Assembly (NCBI RefSeq): GCF_009765785.1
Contig: NZ_LMUT01000007.1
Span: 282,067 to 346,066 of the forward strand
DNA: 64,000 bases
Reading direction: 5' to 3'
From: Granulicella sp. L46
Lineage (GTDB): Bacteria > Acidobacteriota > Terriglobia > Terriglobales > Acidobacteriaceae
Shown here: positions 52,910-62,388 of the stretch, piece by piece
Numbering within the stretch: the stretch's first letter is position 1
Layout: every line of letters starts with the position of its first letter
Translations under genes and position numbers: made by a program
The notes under the pieces: generated by a model
What the model was told of the DNA's origin: nothing
Seen by the model: only the letters and a program-made list of their open reading frames with translations
The model's database searches: none

Positions 52910-53281
52910 TCAGTTTACGCAGAGGGCCCTGTCAAGTGCCTTGAGAAGGGTCGCTTCACTAACCGGCTTGAAAAGGCAGTCGACCGCGCCCCGTTCGAGC
53001 ATGCGCGGTCGAATGGTCTCATCTTCATCTGCTGTAATAAAAACAATTGGGATCTCTTGCCGCCGAAGAGTCAACTCCCGCTGAAGGTCAGGGCCGGTCA
53101 TGCCGGGCAGGGCGATATCGAGGATCAGGCATTTAGTTGCGCTGACGCTGCCGGACGCAAGAAACTCCTCAGCAGATGAAAACGCATTGACCGCAAAGCC
53201 AAATTCCTTCAGCAAGTCAGGAAGTGACTCGAGTACGGACTCGTCATCATCTACAAGTGACACGAGTGAAGGTCTAGACAT
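52910..53281 (-). CDS. Receiver-only response regulator
   Basis: A 123-residue CheY-like protein closely resembling a FixJ receiver (VSLVDDDESVLESL, phospho-Asp in LILDIALPGMTG, FKPVSE). It has no output domain. I start it at ATG 53281, which overlaps the kinase stop by 8 bases (ATGTCTAG); a frame from 53353 reads through the kinase. It ends 31 bases before the FixJ gene. It may act as a phosphate sink or an intermediate in a kinase-receiver-regulator relay. Confidence 0.88.
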   Translation of the reverse strand: MSRPSLVSLVDDDESVLESLPDLLKEFGFAVNAFSSAEEFLASGSVSATKCLILDIALPGMTGPDLQRELTLRRQEIPIVFITADEDETIRPRMLERGAVDCLFKPVSEATLLKALDRALCVN

Positions 53282-56200
53282 TACGGGTTCCCCATGACGC
53301 GGCCGCTTCGGTCGCGGCGGCGGGCGTCCTAATGGTGTCGAGACTGTCGACACCGGTTACAGCCCCGGGTCCTCGAGGAATTGAAAAAGAAAATGTAGCT
53401 CCGGGACCGGTATTCGGCGCTGCCCATAGACGTCCGTGATGTTTCTCGATGATGGAGCGGCTTATTGAAAGCCCGATTCCCATACCGCTAATCTTTGTTG
53501 TGTAGAAAGCTTGGAAGAGCTTATCAATAGCCTCGGAATCCAGTCCCACCCCTGTATCTTGGACCGTCAAACGCACACGATCGCCTTCGTCTCCCTCGGT
53601 CCTAATCACCAGTTGTCTGGGACGGTCAGTTACGGAACTCATTGCGTCGGATGCGTTTCGCAGAAGATTCAGTATCACCTGCTGAAGTTGGACACGATCG
53701 CCAATAACGGGCGGGAGGTCGCTGGCGAGTTCCGAACGTAGGACGACGCGGTTTCTTTGTAAGTCGCTCAGCGACAACGCCACTACCTCGCGCGCAGCTT
53801 CGTTTAGATCTACAGATTCGGCAATCGCTTCCGTCTTCTTGAAGAGCGCGCGCAACCGCTTAATGACGTCAGAGGCGCGATTTCCATCGCGAAGCGTGCG
53901 TCGCGCGGTCTCGAGTGCTCCATCGATATTGGGAGGATCGGCCGCCAACATGCGGAGACAGGTGCTCGCATTGTTCACGATGCCGAATAACGGCTGGTTC
54001 ACTTCGTGCGCGATGGATGCGGTCATGGCTCCTAGACTTGTGACCCGGGCCACATGGGCGAGCTCCGAACGAACTTTGCTCAGCGCCTGGTCCGATAGCC
54101 GACGTTCCGTTACGTCCTGGACAGCACCGATGTACTCCATTTGACCCACCTCGTCCACAATTCCATGAGCGATCATATGGAGGTATTTAATCGAACCATC
54201 TTGCATCTGGAGCCGATGCTCGTACTCGAAGTCTTTGCCGGCTTGCGCGCGGGCCACCATGTCGTGCATTAATGGGATGTCGTCCGGGTGAACGCGGGAG
54301 CCGATGAGTTCGAGCGTCACTGCCCGCACCGGGTCAAACTCGAAGATGCGATAGGCCTGCTCCGACCAAGTTATTTCGCCGGTTGCGACTCGCCATGAAA
54401 AACTTCCGGTCAGGCTAAGTTGCTGAGCCTTTGCAAGAAATGCTTCGCTGCGTGTCAACGCCGCCTCACCTTGCGCGCGCTCGATTGCAATGCTCGCAAT
54501 ATGGGTGAACTGGCCGATTAGGGCCTGGTCTTCAGATGTGGGCGTTCTGGGTTCTTTGTAGTAGATGGCAAAGATCCCGATGACTGTTCCGTTGGTCGAC
54601 GATATGGGGGTCGACCAACAAGCCCTCAATCCGTTCGCCAAAGCCATAGGGCACCATGCGTATTCTGCCCACCGTCTATCAAGGGTAATGTCGGCAGCGA
54701 TCACCTGTTCATTCAGGCACACCGCCGTCGCACAGGGTCCCGATGTGACGACTAGAGGAAGGCCATCAACAGACGCATTGAAATTGATCGGGAGGCTCGG
54801 CCCAGCTGCGTGCTGAAGGTGAGTGCGTGTTGGGTCGACCAATAGAACGCTGCAATAACTGCTAGTGACAGTGGCTTCAACAAAGTGACAAAGGTCTTCG
54901 AGAATCGATCCCAGTGGGGTACCGCTAGCAACCCTCTCTAACAAACGCTTCTCGCCGGCAAGCAGAGAATCGGCCTGTTTGCGATCTTCGATATCCGTGT
55001 TCAAGCCGTACCATCTGATGATTCGGCCAGTCTCATCTCGTAATGGAAGGGTCCGAATCAAGAACCAGCGGCAGCTGCCATCGAAACGACGGAACCTCGC
55101 TTCAAACTCGCCAGACTCTCCGGACGCCAACAAAGATGCCCAATAGCCTGTCAATCGCTCCGCATCCTCTGGGTGAAGAGTCTTTGCCCAGCCCGACCCA
55201 CCTGCGCCCTCCAAGCCGACGCCAGTGTAGTCGCACCACGCTTGACTCAGAAAGTCGACGTTTCCGTCGGGACCGGCGCTCCAAACGAGCCCGGGTATAG
55301 CGTCGATGGTGGTGCGAAATCGGCCTTCCGATGTCTTAAGTTCATGAAGTGCCCGCGACAGCGACATTTGTGACTGTTGCCGTTCGATGGCGATACTCGC
55401 GATGTGAGTGAACTGGGCGATTAGGACTTGGTCTTCGACTGTCGGTATTCTCGGTTCCGTGTAGTAGATCGCGAATGCGCCAAGAACCTTTCCGATCGTG
55501 GAAGAAATGGGAGTCGACCAGCACGATCGCAGTCCGTGCGCCAATGCCATGGGGCACCATTCGTATTCTTTCCAGCGCGTTTCCAAGGCGAGATCCGCGG
55601 AGATTACTTGCTCGTTGAGGTAAGCTGCCATCGCGCACGGGCCAGATTCAATGTTTACGGGGCGGCCCTCAATGGCGGTGACGAAGGTAGACGGAAGACT
55701 AGGCGCTGCACCGTGCTCTAGGCGGGTTCCAGTGCTGTCAACTAATACGACGCTGCAGTAGGAACCGGTAACCGTGGCTTCGACAAACCCGCAAAGCTCG
55801 TCGAGTATCTTCGATATTGAATTACCGCCCGCAACCATCTCGAGCAGCCTATTCTCGCTGGCCAATAGAGATTCTGCTCGTCGACGATCTTCAATATCTG
55901 TTAGTAGAAAGTACCAGCTGAGAATATGACCCTCCGGGTCTCGGACTGGAAGGGCGCGACCATGAAACCACCGGTAGACGCCGTCGAAGCGACGAAGACG
56001 ATACTCGAGGTCGTAAGGGCAGCCAGTTGCCATCGAAAGCGTGAAGGCTTCGACCAGACGGGCAAGGTCATCAGGGTAGACGATCGCGCCTACCGTCCAG
56101 TCTCGTAGCTCATCGGGTGTCTTCCCGAAAAATTCCAGAACCTGAAGGTTAAAGAGCTCAAGTTCGCCCGTCGCGGCCGCCGTGATCACTAACCCGGGAA

Positions 56201-56309
56201 TTCCATCTAAAATTTCGCGAAATCGAGCCTCACCGATAGACGAGTCGTCGGGCCTAGTGGCACATCCTGGATCGTCCGGTTTTCCGGTACTTCGCGCCTC
56301 GTGCCCCAT
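53274..56309 (-). CDS. Multi-PAS/GAF sensor histidine kinase
   Basis: A 1011-residue soluble kinase. The order is PAS (about 25-150), GAF (about 165-315), PAS (about 330-455), GAF (about 470-620), PAS (about 630-760), then HisKA with SIAHEVNQPLFG (His768) and a HATPase domain with N-box NLLRNASDAM, G1 VQDTGVGLD and G2 GMGIGLSISRSI. The two PAS-GAF units are clear copies of each other. No transmembrane helix, so it senses inside the cell. The FixL/NtrY-like H-box and the FixJ partner fit a FixLJ-type system. Its gene overlaps the receiver gene by 8 bases. Confidence 0.93.
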   Translation of the reverse strand: MGHEARSTGKPDDPGCATRPDDSSIGEARFREILDGIPGLVITAAATGELELFNLQVLEFFGKTPDELRDWTVGAIVYPDDLARLVEAFTLSMATGCPYDLEYRLRRFDGVYRWFHGRALPVRDPEGHILSWYFLLTDIEDRRRAESLLASENRLLEMVAGGNSISKILDELCGFVEATVTGSYCSVVLVDSTGTRLEHGAAPSLPSTFVTAIEGRPVNIESGPCAMAAYLNEQVISADLALETRWKEYEWCPMALAHGLRSCWSTPISSTIGKVLGAFAIYYTEPRIPTVEDQVLIAQFTHIASIAIERQQSQMSLSRALHELKTSEGRFRTTIDAIPGLVWSAGPDGNVDFLSQAWCDYTGVGLEGAGGSGWAKTLHPEDAERLTGYWASLLASGESGEFEARFRRFDGSCRWFLIRTLPLRDETGRIIRWYGLNTDIEDRKQADSLLAGEKRLLERVASGTPLGSILEDLCHFVEATVTSSYCSVLLVDPTRTHLQHAAGPSLPINFNASVDGLPLVVTSGPCATAVCLNEQVIAADITLDRRWAEYAWCPMALANGLRACWSTPISSTNGTVIGIFAIYYKEPRTPTSEDQALIGQFTHIASIAIERAQGEAALTRSEAFLAKAQQLSLTGSFSWRVATGEITWSEQAYRIFEFDPVRAVTLELIGSRVHPDDIPLMHDMVARAQAGKDFEYEHRLQMQDGSIKYLHMIAHGIVDEVGQMEYIGAVQDVTERRLSDQALSKVRSELAHVARVTSLGAMTASIAHEVNQPLFGIVNNASTCLRMLAADPPNIDGALETARRTLRDGNRASDVIKRLRALFKKTEAIAESVDLNEAAREVVALSLSDLQRNRVVLRSELASDLPPVIGDRVQLQQVILNLLRNASDAMSSVTDRPRQLVIRTEGDEGDRVRLTVQDTGVGLDSEAIDKLFQAFYTTKISGMGIGLSISRSIIEKHHGRLWAAPNTGPGATFSFSIPRGPGAVTGVDSLDTIRTPAAATEAAASWGTRNV

Positions 56310-56404
56310 CCGATAAGGATGCGCCTCTTTTGGGGCACGCGTCCATCATCCTTTGGTCTCGGTTTTACCGAGGGTCGTTCCCGGTTCGGGGCAAAACCGT
56401 GAGG

Positions 56405-56451
56405 TCAATACCTTTGTCCCATAGATTCTCCCTAATGTTTATGGTGTGATC
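56405..56451 (+). promoter_or_regulatory. Second copy of the 47-bp near-repeat
   Basis: Same motif as at 48974-49020 and in the same orientation. It lies in the divergent gap between the histidine kinase operon and the thioredoxin-like gene, 152 bases before the latter's ATG. TTGTCC spaced 17 bases from GTTTAT in this copy could be a promoter, with the flanking identity as regulator sites. Confidence 0.6.
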
Positions 56452-56556
56452 GCAAGTGTCCGAATGGCTGGATTTTATTGAGAAAACCAGACATGACCGG
56501 GCGGTGGTGGTCATCGTGCACCGCCGTCATGAAAGGCAATCCCGAGGTTCTGAATA

Positions 56557-57681
56557 ATGCGGTCTAAGCTTCTACCGACAGAGCGGCAAATTCCGACAAA
56601 ACTCGAGCAAAATCGTCGCCGCTTTCTGGGGTCTTCGGCAATGGCGATTGTTGCCACCCACCTCGGTCTGACCGGTTGCGCCAATGCCCAATCGAACGAG
56701 TCCGCGGTTCGACTAGTTCCGGAAGGTTCGATGCCCTCTCTCGCCGGCGCGACAGAGTGGGTGAACTCGCGGCCGCTCACCACCGCAAACCTGCGCGGAA
56801 AGGTCGTTCTCATTAACTTCTGGACCTTCTCGTGCATCAACTCACTACGTCAACTTCCTTATCTCAGGGCATGGGCGGCGAAGTATAAAGATCAGGGATT
56901 AGTAGTCGTCGGTATCCAATCACCGGAGTTCGAATTTGAAAAGAACCTCGATGACGTTCGCTGGGCCATAAAAAGCATGAAGCTCGACTATCCGATCGCG
57001 ATCGATAACGATCATGCGATATGGCGCGCCTTCAATAACAACGCGTGGCCAGCGCTTTACTTCGGGGATGCAACCGGACGCATTCGCCATCATCAGCTCG
57101 GTGAAGGCAACTATGATCGAGCCGAACTGGTCGTCCAACAATTGCTCAGGGAAATCGGAAAAACGAGCGTCGCTAGTGGCTTTAGTTCGGTCGACGCGCG
57201 TGGCGTGGAAGCTCCTGCCAATTGGAACAGCTTGCGATCTCCGGAAACCTATGTCGGCTACGAGCGATCAGAGAGCTTTGAATCACCCGGCGGGGCGGCA
57301 ACAAATGAGAGTCAAAACTATGCTCTCCCGGCGCACTTGAAACTCAATCAATGGGCCCTTTCGGGTGATTGGACAATACGTGCAGAGGGTGCTGTCCTCA
57401 ACAAGATGAATGGGAGCATCTCATATCGGTTCCATGCTCGTGATCTTCACCTGGTCATGGGACCGGCTAGCCGAGGAGCATCTGTGCGATTCCGCGTGCT
57501 CATTGATCAACAGCCGCCACTCGCCGCTCACGGAGGGGATATCGATCCTGAGGGTAACGGCACGATCATCGAACAGCGACTCTATCAACTCATTCGACAA
57601 CCAGAGCCTATTGCTGACCGGCAGTTTGACATCGAATTTCTCGACGCTGGAGCTGAAGTTTTTGTGTTCACGTTCGGCTGA
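56557..57681 (+). CDS. Tat-exported thioredoxin-like protein with CxxS active site
   Basis: A 374-residue exported protein. A twin-arginine signal (NRRRFLGSSAMAIVATHLGL, residues about 19-38) is followed by a TlpA/redoxin thioredoxin fold: GKVVLINFWTFSCINSLRQLPYLRAWAAKY, later AWPALYFGD with the cis-Pro. The active site reads C93-I-N-S96, where DipZ-type relatives have CxxC, so it may act by a monothiol or trapping mechanism. The C-terminal domain (about 225-374) resembles the beta-sandwich found after DipZ thioredoxins. GAGG lies about 9 bases upstream. The shared 47-bp motif precedes it. Confidence 0.85.
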   Translation: MRSKLLPTERQIPTKLEQNRRRFLGSSAMAIVATHLGLTGCANAQSNESAVRLVPEGSMPSLAGATEWVNSRPLTTANLRGKVVLINFWTFSCINSLRQLPYLRAWAAKYKDQGLVVVGIQSPEFEFEKNLDDVRWAIKSMKLDYPIAIDNDHAIWRAFNNNAWPALYFGDATGRIRHHQLGEGNYDRAELVVQQLLREIGKTSVASGFSSVDARGVEAPANWNSLRSPETYVGYERSESFESPGGAATNESQNYALPAHLKLNQWALSGDWTIRAEGAVLNKMNGSISYRFHARDLHLVMGPASRGASVRFRVLIDQQPPLAAHGGDIDPEGNGTIIEQRLYQLIRQPEPIADRQFDIEFLDAGAEVFVFTFG

Positions 57682-57741
57682 TCCAGAGATTGCCATCGAC
57701 GTCGTCGCCTATTGATCTCATAAATAAAGAGGGCGTGAAGC

Positions 57742-58770
57742 ATGAATTCACAGAACTTACCTATTTCTGAGCGCTTCTCACATAAGAAGCTTTTCAACAG
57801 CCCCACGCCAATTCAACGGTTGAACCGCCTTGAGCGGGAGTTGGAAACCAACGTACGGCTCTATGTAAAGCGAGATGATCTGATGGGTCTCGGTGGAGGC
57901 GGCAATAAGCTGCGGAAACTCGAATTTCTGTTGGGTGATGCGATTTCGCAAGGTTCCGATACTTTCATCACGGTCGGTGGCCTGCAGTCAAATCACTGCC
58001 GCCTCAGTGCGGCAGCTGCAGCGCATATTGGGATGACATGCGAACTGGTCCTGACCCAGGTTGTACCCCGGAGTGATGAAGCGTATCGGCGCAACGGCAA
58101 CATGCTCCTCAACGAAATCTTTGGAGCGAAAATTCACTTGCTTTCTGGTACGGAGAGCGCCGTGGAGTTTGCGACGGATCGAGTCAAAGTTTTGAAGAGT
58201 GAGGGCAGGCGGCCCTATCTGGTTGGGTCTGGCGGTAGTTATCCTGTCGGATGTCTTGGTTATGCCGATTGTGCAGTAGAGCTTATGAAGCAGCAGCAAG
58301 AAATTGAAGGCGGCTTTACCCAAATCATCGTTCCCAACGGAAGCTCCGGGACGCACGCCGGTCTCGCGGCTGGGTTTGCTTTGCTTGGGATGAATCCCGC
58401 GATGATCAGTTCGTATTCCGTTCTTAATCCGGCTAAGGAAGCACAACTTAGTACTCACGAGCTTGCCAAAGCGACGCTAGCGCTCCTTGACCCAACGAAA
58501 TCGATCGACCCGGACGCGATTCACGTTCGTGGTGATCAACTCGGTGATGGTTATGGCCTTCCGACCTCAGCAATGTTGAATGCCGTTCGGACAATAGCCA
58601 GAACGGAAGGACTGTTGCTAGATCCGGTCTATAGCGGTAAAGCGTTCGCGGGTCTTCTAGCGGCCGTTCGCGGCGGAGCCTACAAAGCAGGTGAAGCCAT
58701 TCTGTTTCTGATGACTGGCGGCGTTCCGGGCCTCTTTGCATATCAACCTGCCTTTGAACAGGCTTCTTAG
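57742..58770 (+). CDS. dcyD: D-cysteine desulfhydrase / ACC deaminase family
   Basis: A 342-residue PLP enzyme of the tryptophan-synthase-beta fold. It converts D-cysteine to pyruvate, ammonia and sulfide, or in sister enzymes ACC to 2-oxobutanoate. The PLP Lys56 is in GGGNKLRKLEFLLGD, then GGLQSNHCRLSAAAAAHIG (substrate Ser/Asn) and the phosphate loop PNGSSGTHAGLAAG. Length fits. DcyD and ACC deaminase cannot be separated with certainty by eye. It lies 60 bases after the thioredoxin-like gene on the same strand. Confidence 0.85.
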   Translation: MNSQNLPISERFSHKKLFNSPTPIQRLNRLERELETNVRLYVKRDDLMGLGGGGNKLRKLEFLLGDAISQGSDTFITVGGLQSNHCRLSAAAAAHIGMTCELVLTQVVPRSDEAYRRNGNMLLNEIFGAKIHLLSGTESAVEFATDRVKVLKSEGRRPYLVGSGGSYPVGCLGYADCAVELMKQQQEIEGGFTQIIVPNGSSGTHAGLAAGFALLGMNPAMISSYSVLNPAKEAQLSTHELAKATLALLDPTKSIDPDAIHVRGDQLGDGYGLPTSAMLNAVRTIARTEGLLLDPVYSGKAFAGLLAAVRGGAYKAGEAILFLMTGGVPGLFAYQPAFEQAS

Positions 58771-58878
58771 AGGCAAATCCGTACCGGCCGCCCTTTCATC
58801 TTAGACACGCACTACCCAGCATTGCTCGCGTTTATCGAATCTGATCGTGAGCCCATTTAAACCCAGAGGAGAAAAAAC

Positions 58879-59562
58879 ATGGCAAGTGAGTATGAAGTTC
58901 GAGGCAACAATGCGACTAGAAACGAGAGTTTAGGAGTAGTCGATCTGAAACTAGAGGCGATCGTGATTCCAGTCTCGGACGTGGACCGAGCAAAGGAATA
59001 CTACGCGAACCTTGGGTGGAGGCTCGACGCCGACTTCCCCTTCGATAACGGATTTCGGGTGGTCCAATTCACGCCGCCTGGTTCAGGGTGCTCGCTTCAA
59101 TTCGGCACGAAGATCACGTCGGCTACGCCTGGTTCAGCCCAAGGCCTCTACCTGATCGTCTCCAACATCGAAGCTGCGCGTGATCAACTCTTCGCTTGCG
59201 GTGCGAAGGCCAGCGACGTCTTCCATCCCGGGACACCGGGTGCTCAATTCGAGCACGTAGGCGCGACCGGTCGCATCGAGGGCGCCGCCCCCGATCGCGC
59301 CAGCTATGGCTCTTTCGTCACGTTTAGCGACCCGGACGGCAATGGCTGGCTATTGCAGGAGGTCACGACACGATTACCGGGCCGTGTCAGCCCGGCCCAG
59401 ACGGCATTTACATCGGTGGACGATTTGGCGGCAGCGCTTCGCCGCGCCGCGGCCGCTCACGGTCAACATGAGAAGGGAATTGGCCATACAGATGCGAATT
59501 GGCCCGACTGGTACGCCGAGTACATCGTGCGGGAGCAGACGGGCGCCAAGCTGCCCAAGTAA
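58879..59562 (+). CDS. VOC-family (glyoxalase/dioxygenase fold) protein
   Basis: A 227-residue protein of one vicinal-oxygen-chelate module plus a C-terminal tail. It opens VDLKLEAIVIPVSDVDRAKEYYANLGWRLDADFPFDNGFRVVQFTPPGSGCSLQFG, the standard VOC start, and closes with SFVTFSDPDGNGWLLQEV. The usual metal His at the first position is replaced by Ile/Val, so catalytic metal binding is uncertain. The tail (about 170-227) is helical, with HTDANWPDWYAEYI at its end. AGAGGAG precedes the ATG by about 7 bases. Substrate unknown. Confidence 0.88.
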   Translation: MASEYEVRGNNATRNESLGVVDLKLEAIVIPVSDVDRAKEYYANLGWRLDADFPFDNGFRVVQFTPPGSGCSLQFGTKITSATPGSAQGLYLIVSNIEAARDQLFACGAKASDVFHPGTPGAQFEHVGATGRIEGAAPDRASYGSFVTFSDPDGNGWLLQEVTTRLPGRVSPAQTAFTSVDDLAAALRRAAAAHGQHEKGIGHTDANWPDWYAEYIVREQTGAKLPK

Positions 59563-59741
59563 TTCAAACGAGGACGTTAGTTGACATTTTGTCTAGCGAG
59601 ACGACGGCCGTCCAATCCGTCTTTAGTTACACACCTCGCGTTCGGAAATACATTCAGATTGTGGAACAACGTCTCAACGAAAATGAATGCTCGGCGGTAG
59701 GGGTGGGAAGAATGATGCTCAAGATTGAACGAGGTACTTCT

Positions 59742-60263
59742 ATGAAACGGATCTCTTTCTTATCAGTTGTGGCGGCAATAGTGGTCAGTCTCCTCGCGTT
59801 CTCGCCTCACCTATCTGGACAGACCGACGAAAAGGCTTCTCCGAACTACGAGGTCAAAATTCCTGCTGGATATCGGGACTGGAAATTGATCTCTGTAGCC
59901 CACGAGGCAGGTAATCTCAATGATATTCGTGCCATCTTGGGCAACAACGTGGCAGTCAAGGGATATCGGAAAGGAAACCTCCCATTTCCAGATGGCACGA
60001 TTATTGCCCGGCTGGCCTGGAAATACGTCCCTTCCGAGGAAAACAACAAAGTCTTTGCTCGTGAGCAATCCTTCGTTGCTGGTTCGCCCACTAACGTTCA
60101 ATTCATGGTCAAGGATTCCAAGAGATACTCTGCTACAGGAGGTTGGGGATTTGCTCAATTCACGAATGGCAAACCCCTGAACGAAGCGGAACCCAAGACC
60201 TGTTTTGCTTGCCATGAGCCTGCGAGAGCTCGGGATTTTATCTTCACCGTTTACGCGCCATAA
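59742..60263 (+). CDS. Exported cytochrome P460 family protein
   Basis: A 173-residue haem protein. A signal peptide (residues 1-28, ending SPHLSGQ) is followed by a P460 beta-sheet domain: YEVKIPAGYRDWKLISVAHE, then DGTIIARLAWKY. The haem-binding CFACHE (CxxCH) is near the C-terminus. Relatives oxidise hydroxylamine or detoxify nitrogen species. ATG 59742 has GAGG 7 bases upstream. An open frame from 59499 overlaps the VOC gene and is rejected. Whether the lysine cross-link typical of true P460 exists cannot be told. Confidence 0.88.
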   Translation: MKRISFLSVVAAIVVSLLAFSPHLSGQTDEKASPNYEVKIPAGYRDWKLISVAHEAGNLNDIRAILGNNVAVKGYRKGNLPFPDGTIIARLAWKYVPSEENNKVFAREQSFVAGSPTNVQFMVKDSKRYSATGGWGFAQFTNGKPLNEAEPKTCFACHEPARARDFIFTVYAP

Positions 60264-60486
60264 AAAGAATCAGATCCTATTGCGTTTGACCGCTGGGCAA
60301 ATCACGAGACCGACGGTATCGCCAAAAGACCCGCTGTTCGCACCGATCAACAAAGGTTCGACTGGCGGTCGTCCAGCCAGTCTACAAGACGGATAGCAGC
60401 GTCTCGGGACGGCAGTCTCGTCGTAGTCAAATAGGCTGTCCTCCAGTAATCATATCGAAGGCACTTTGAACTGTCTGGAGACTCAT

Positions 60487-62118
60487 GTGCACGGTGATAT
60501 CAGGACTTTCGAGACTGTGTTCCTTTTACTGTTGGGCTTTGTCGTCGTTCTCGGCGAACTTGCTCGGCGGCTTAAGGTTGCGTATCCGATTGTGCTTGTC
60601 CTTGGAGGGCTCCTCCTCAGCCTGTTTCCAGATCTACCGAGGGTACGACTCAATCCCGAGCTATTCTTTTTGGCTGTGTTGCCACCGCTCCTATTCCACG
60701 CAGCTTGGCTGACTTCCTTGCGCGAATTCCGTTACAACCTGGCCAGTATTCTGCTGTTGGCGTTTGGCTTGGTCGTTTTCACTGTGACTGGTGTGGCCAT
60801 TGCTGGTGAACGGCTTTTCTTACTTTTGAACTGGAAAACCGGCTTCCTTCTGGGCGCAATCCTCGCGCCGACGGATGCGATCGCAGCCGCTTCGATTGCC
60901 AAGCGGGTTGGTTTGCCTGGGCGCATCACGGACGTCCTCGAAGGCGAGAGCCTGATCAATGATGCAAGTGGTCTGCTTGGGCTGGAATTTGCGCTCGCTC
61001 TGATAATGAGCGGGGAGACGCCATCGGCCTCGATTGGCGTGTTGCGTCTGCTCTATCTAGTTTTGGCGGGGATCCTAGTGGGGTTGGTGGTGGCATGGAC
61101 CGTTCACTGGTTGGAACTGCATATCGATGACGCCCCGATCGAGTTAACAGTCGGCCTGCTCAGTGCGTACACCGCCTACATTTTGGCGGAGAAAATTCAC
61201 GCCTCGGGCGTCTTGGCCGTTGTAACAGCGGGTTTCTACCTCAGTCGCGAGAGTGCGACATTCTTCTCGCCGCCGGTGCGTCTTCAAGCATATGCTCTTT
61301 GGGACACGATTGACTTTGTGCTCAACGGATTGGTTTTTGTCCTCATTGGACTGCAGCTCCCGTTCATCCTCGCGGGTCTACATAACTACACCAGTGTGAC
61401 ATTGCTGCTAGACGCGATTGCTATCAATGTGATCATCATCGGGCTGCGGCTGGTGTGGGTTTATCCCAGTAGTTATATTGCTTATCTTTTTCAGCGCCAC
61501 GTTCTGAAGCAGCCGGAGCCCAGGCCCCAGGTAAAGCAGGTGTTCATCACTGGCTGGACAGGTATGCGAGGAGTGCTTGCACTCGCCGCGGCTCTGTCTA
61601 TCCCCGAAACGCTCTCGGACGGGCGCGCGTTTCCTGGTCGCAACCTGATTCTCTTTCTGACATTCTCAGTCATCCTCGTCACTCTCGTCCTCCAGGGCCT
61701 GACCCTACCCTGGCTCATTCGCTTTCTGGGACTTGGCGGCGCAGACGAAGACCATAGTGAGGAGGCATACGCTAGATTGCATATGCAGAACGCGGCGCGG
61801 ATCTATCTCGAGGCAGGAACGATGCGCGGTTCGCTAAAGGCAGCCGCGATCTTCCCGGAATTCGTCCAACCCGATGATTTCCATGTCGGCGGTTCGCTGA
61901 TAGAGCTCCCCAACGACGCGCCGATGGATCGTGCCGATCGACTAACGATCACGCTTCAGGTTTTGAATGTCCAGAGACAGGCCATTGTGGATTTGCGCGG
62001 TCAGGGCCGGATAAACGATCGATTGCTCCGGACGTTGGAGCGCGACCTCGACCTGAGGGAGACGCAAGTGCTCGATGCACGGAACTCAAGGCTCGGCATT
62101 CCAGCAACGAAAAGTTGA
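60487..62118 (+). CDS. Na+/H+ antiporter, CPA1 (NhaP) type
   Basis: A 543-residue cation/proton antiporter with about twelve hydrophobic segments. Family landmarks: FFLAVLPPLLFHAAW, the ion-site GAILAPTDAIAAASIAKRVGLP, then LEGESLINDASGLLGLEFALAL and the late FITGWTGMRGVLALAAALSIPE. A cytoplasmic tail of about 120 residues follows. Start is GTG 60487 with GGAG 6 bases upstream; a TTG at 60466 lies before that site. It ends the accessory run, 224 bases after the P460 gene. Confidence 0.92.
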   Translation: MHGDIRTFETVFLLLLGFVVVLGELARRLKVAYPIVLVLGGLLLSLFPDLPRVRLNPELFFLAVLPPLLFHAAWLTSLREFRYNLASILLLAFGLVVFTVTGVAIAGERLFLLLNWKTGFLLGAILAPTDAIAAASIAKRVGLPGRITDVLEGESLINDASGLLGLEFALALIMSGETPSASIGVLRLLYLVLAGILVGLVVAWTVHWLELHIDDAPIELTVGLLSAYTAYILAEKIHASGVLAVVTAGFYLSRESATFFSPPVRLQAYALWDTIDFVLNGLVFVLIGLQLPFILAGLHNYTSVTLLLDAIAINVIIIGLRLVWVYPSSYIAYLFQRHVLKQPEPRPQVKQVFITGWTGMRGVLALAAALSIPETLSDGRAFPGRNLILFLTFSVILVTLVLQGLTLPWLIRFLGLGGADEDHSEEAYARLHMQNAARIYLEAGTMRGSLKAAAIFPEFVQPDDFHVGGSLIELPNDAPMDRADRLTITLQVLNVQRQAIVDLRGQGRINDRLLRTLERDLDLRETQVLDARNSRLGIPATKS

Positions 62119-62388
62119 ATCAGCGGATTTATGATCCGCGGAGCCTGAAGATCTCAGTTCACCAATGTCACCGCCGTATAAGGCGAAACACTAGTGAGGA
62201 TCTTGACCACTTCCGCTATGCCGACTTTCCGATACGAATCCGGCTCGTAATTTGCCGAATCTTTGGGGCTAGAAAGGGTCGTGCGCAAGCACGCGATTCA
62301 TCTGGTTTGGATTTCGCCCTAACCAATACAAGACCGTAATTTCCTCAGAGTTGTGTAAAGATTGCTCAATGGACGCCACACCAACTAC

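Noticed and set aside
62115..62339. 74-residue plus frame after the antiporter
   Set aside because: Random-looking composition and no start signal.
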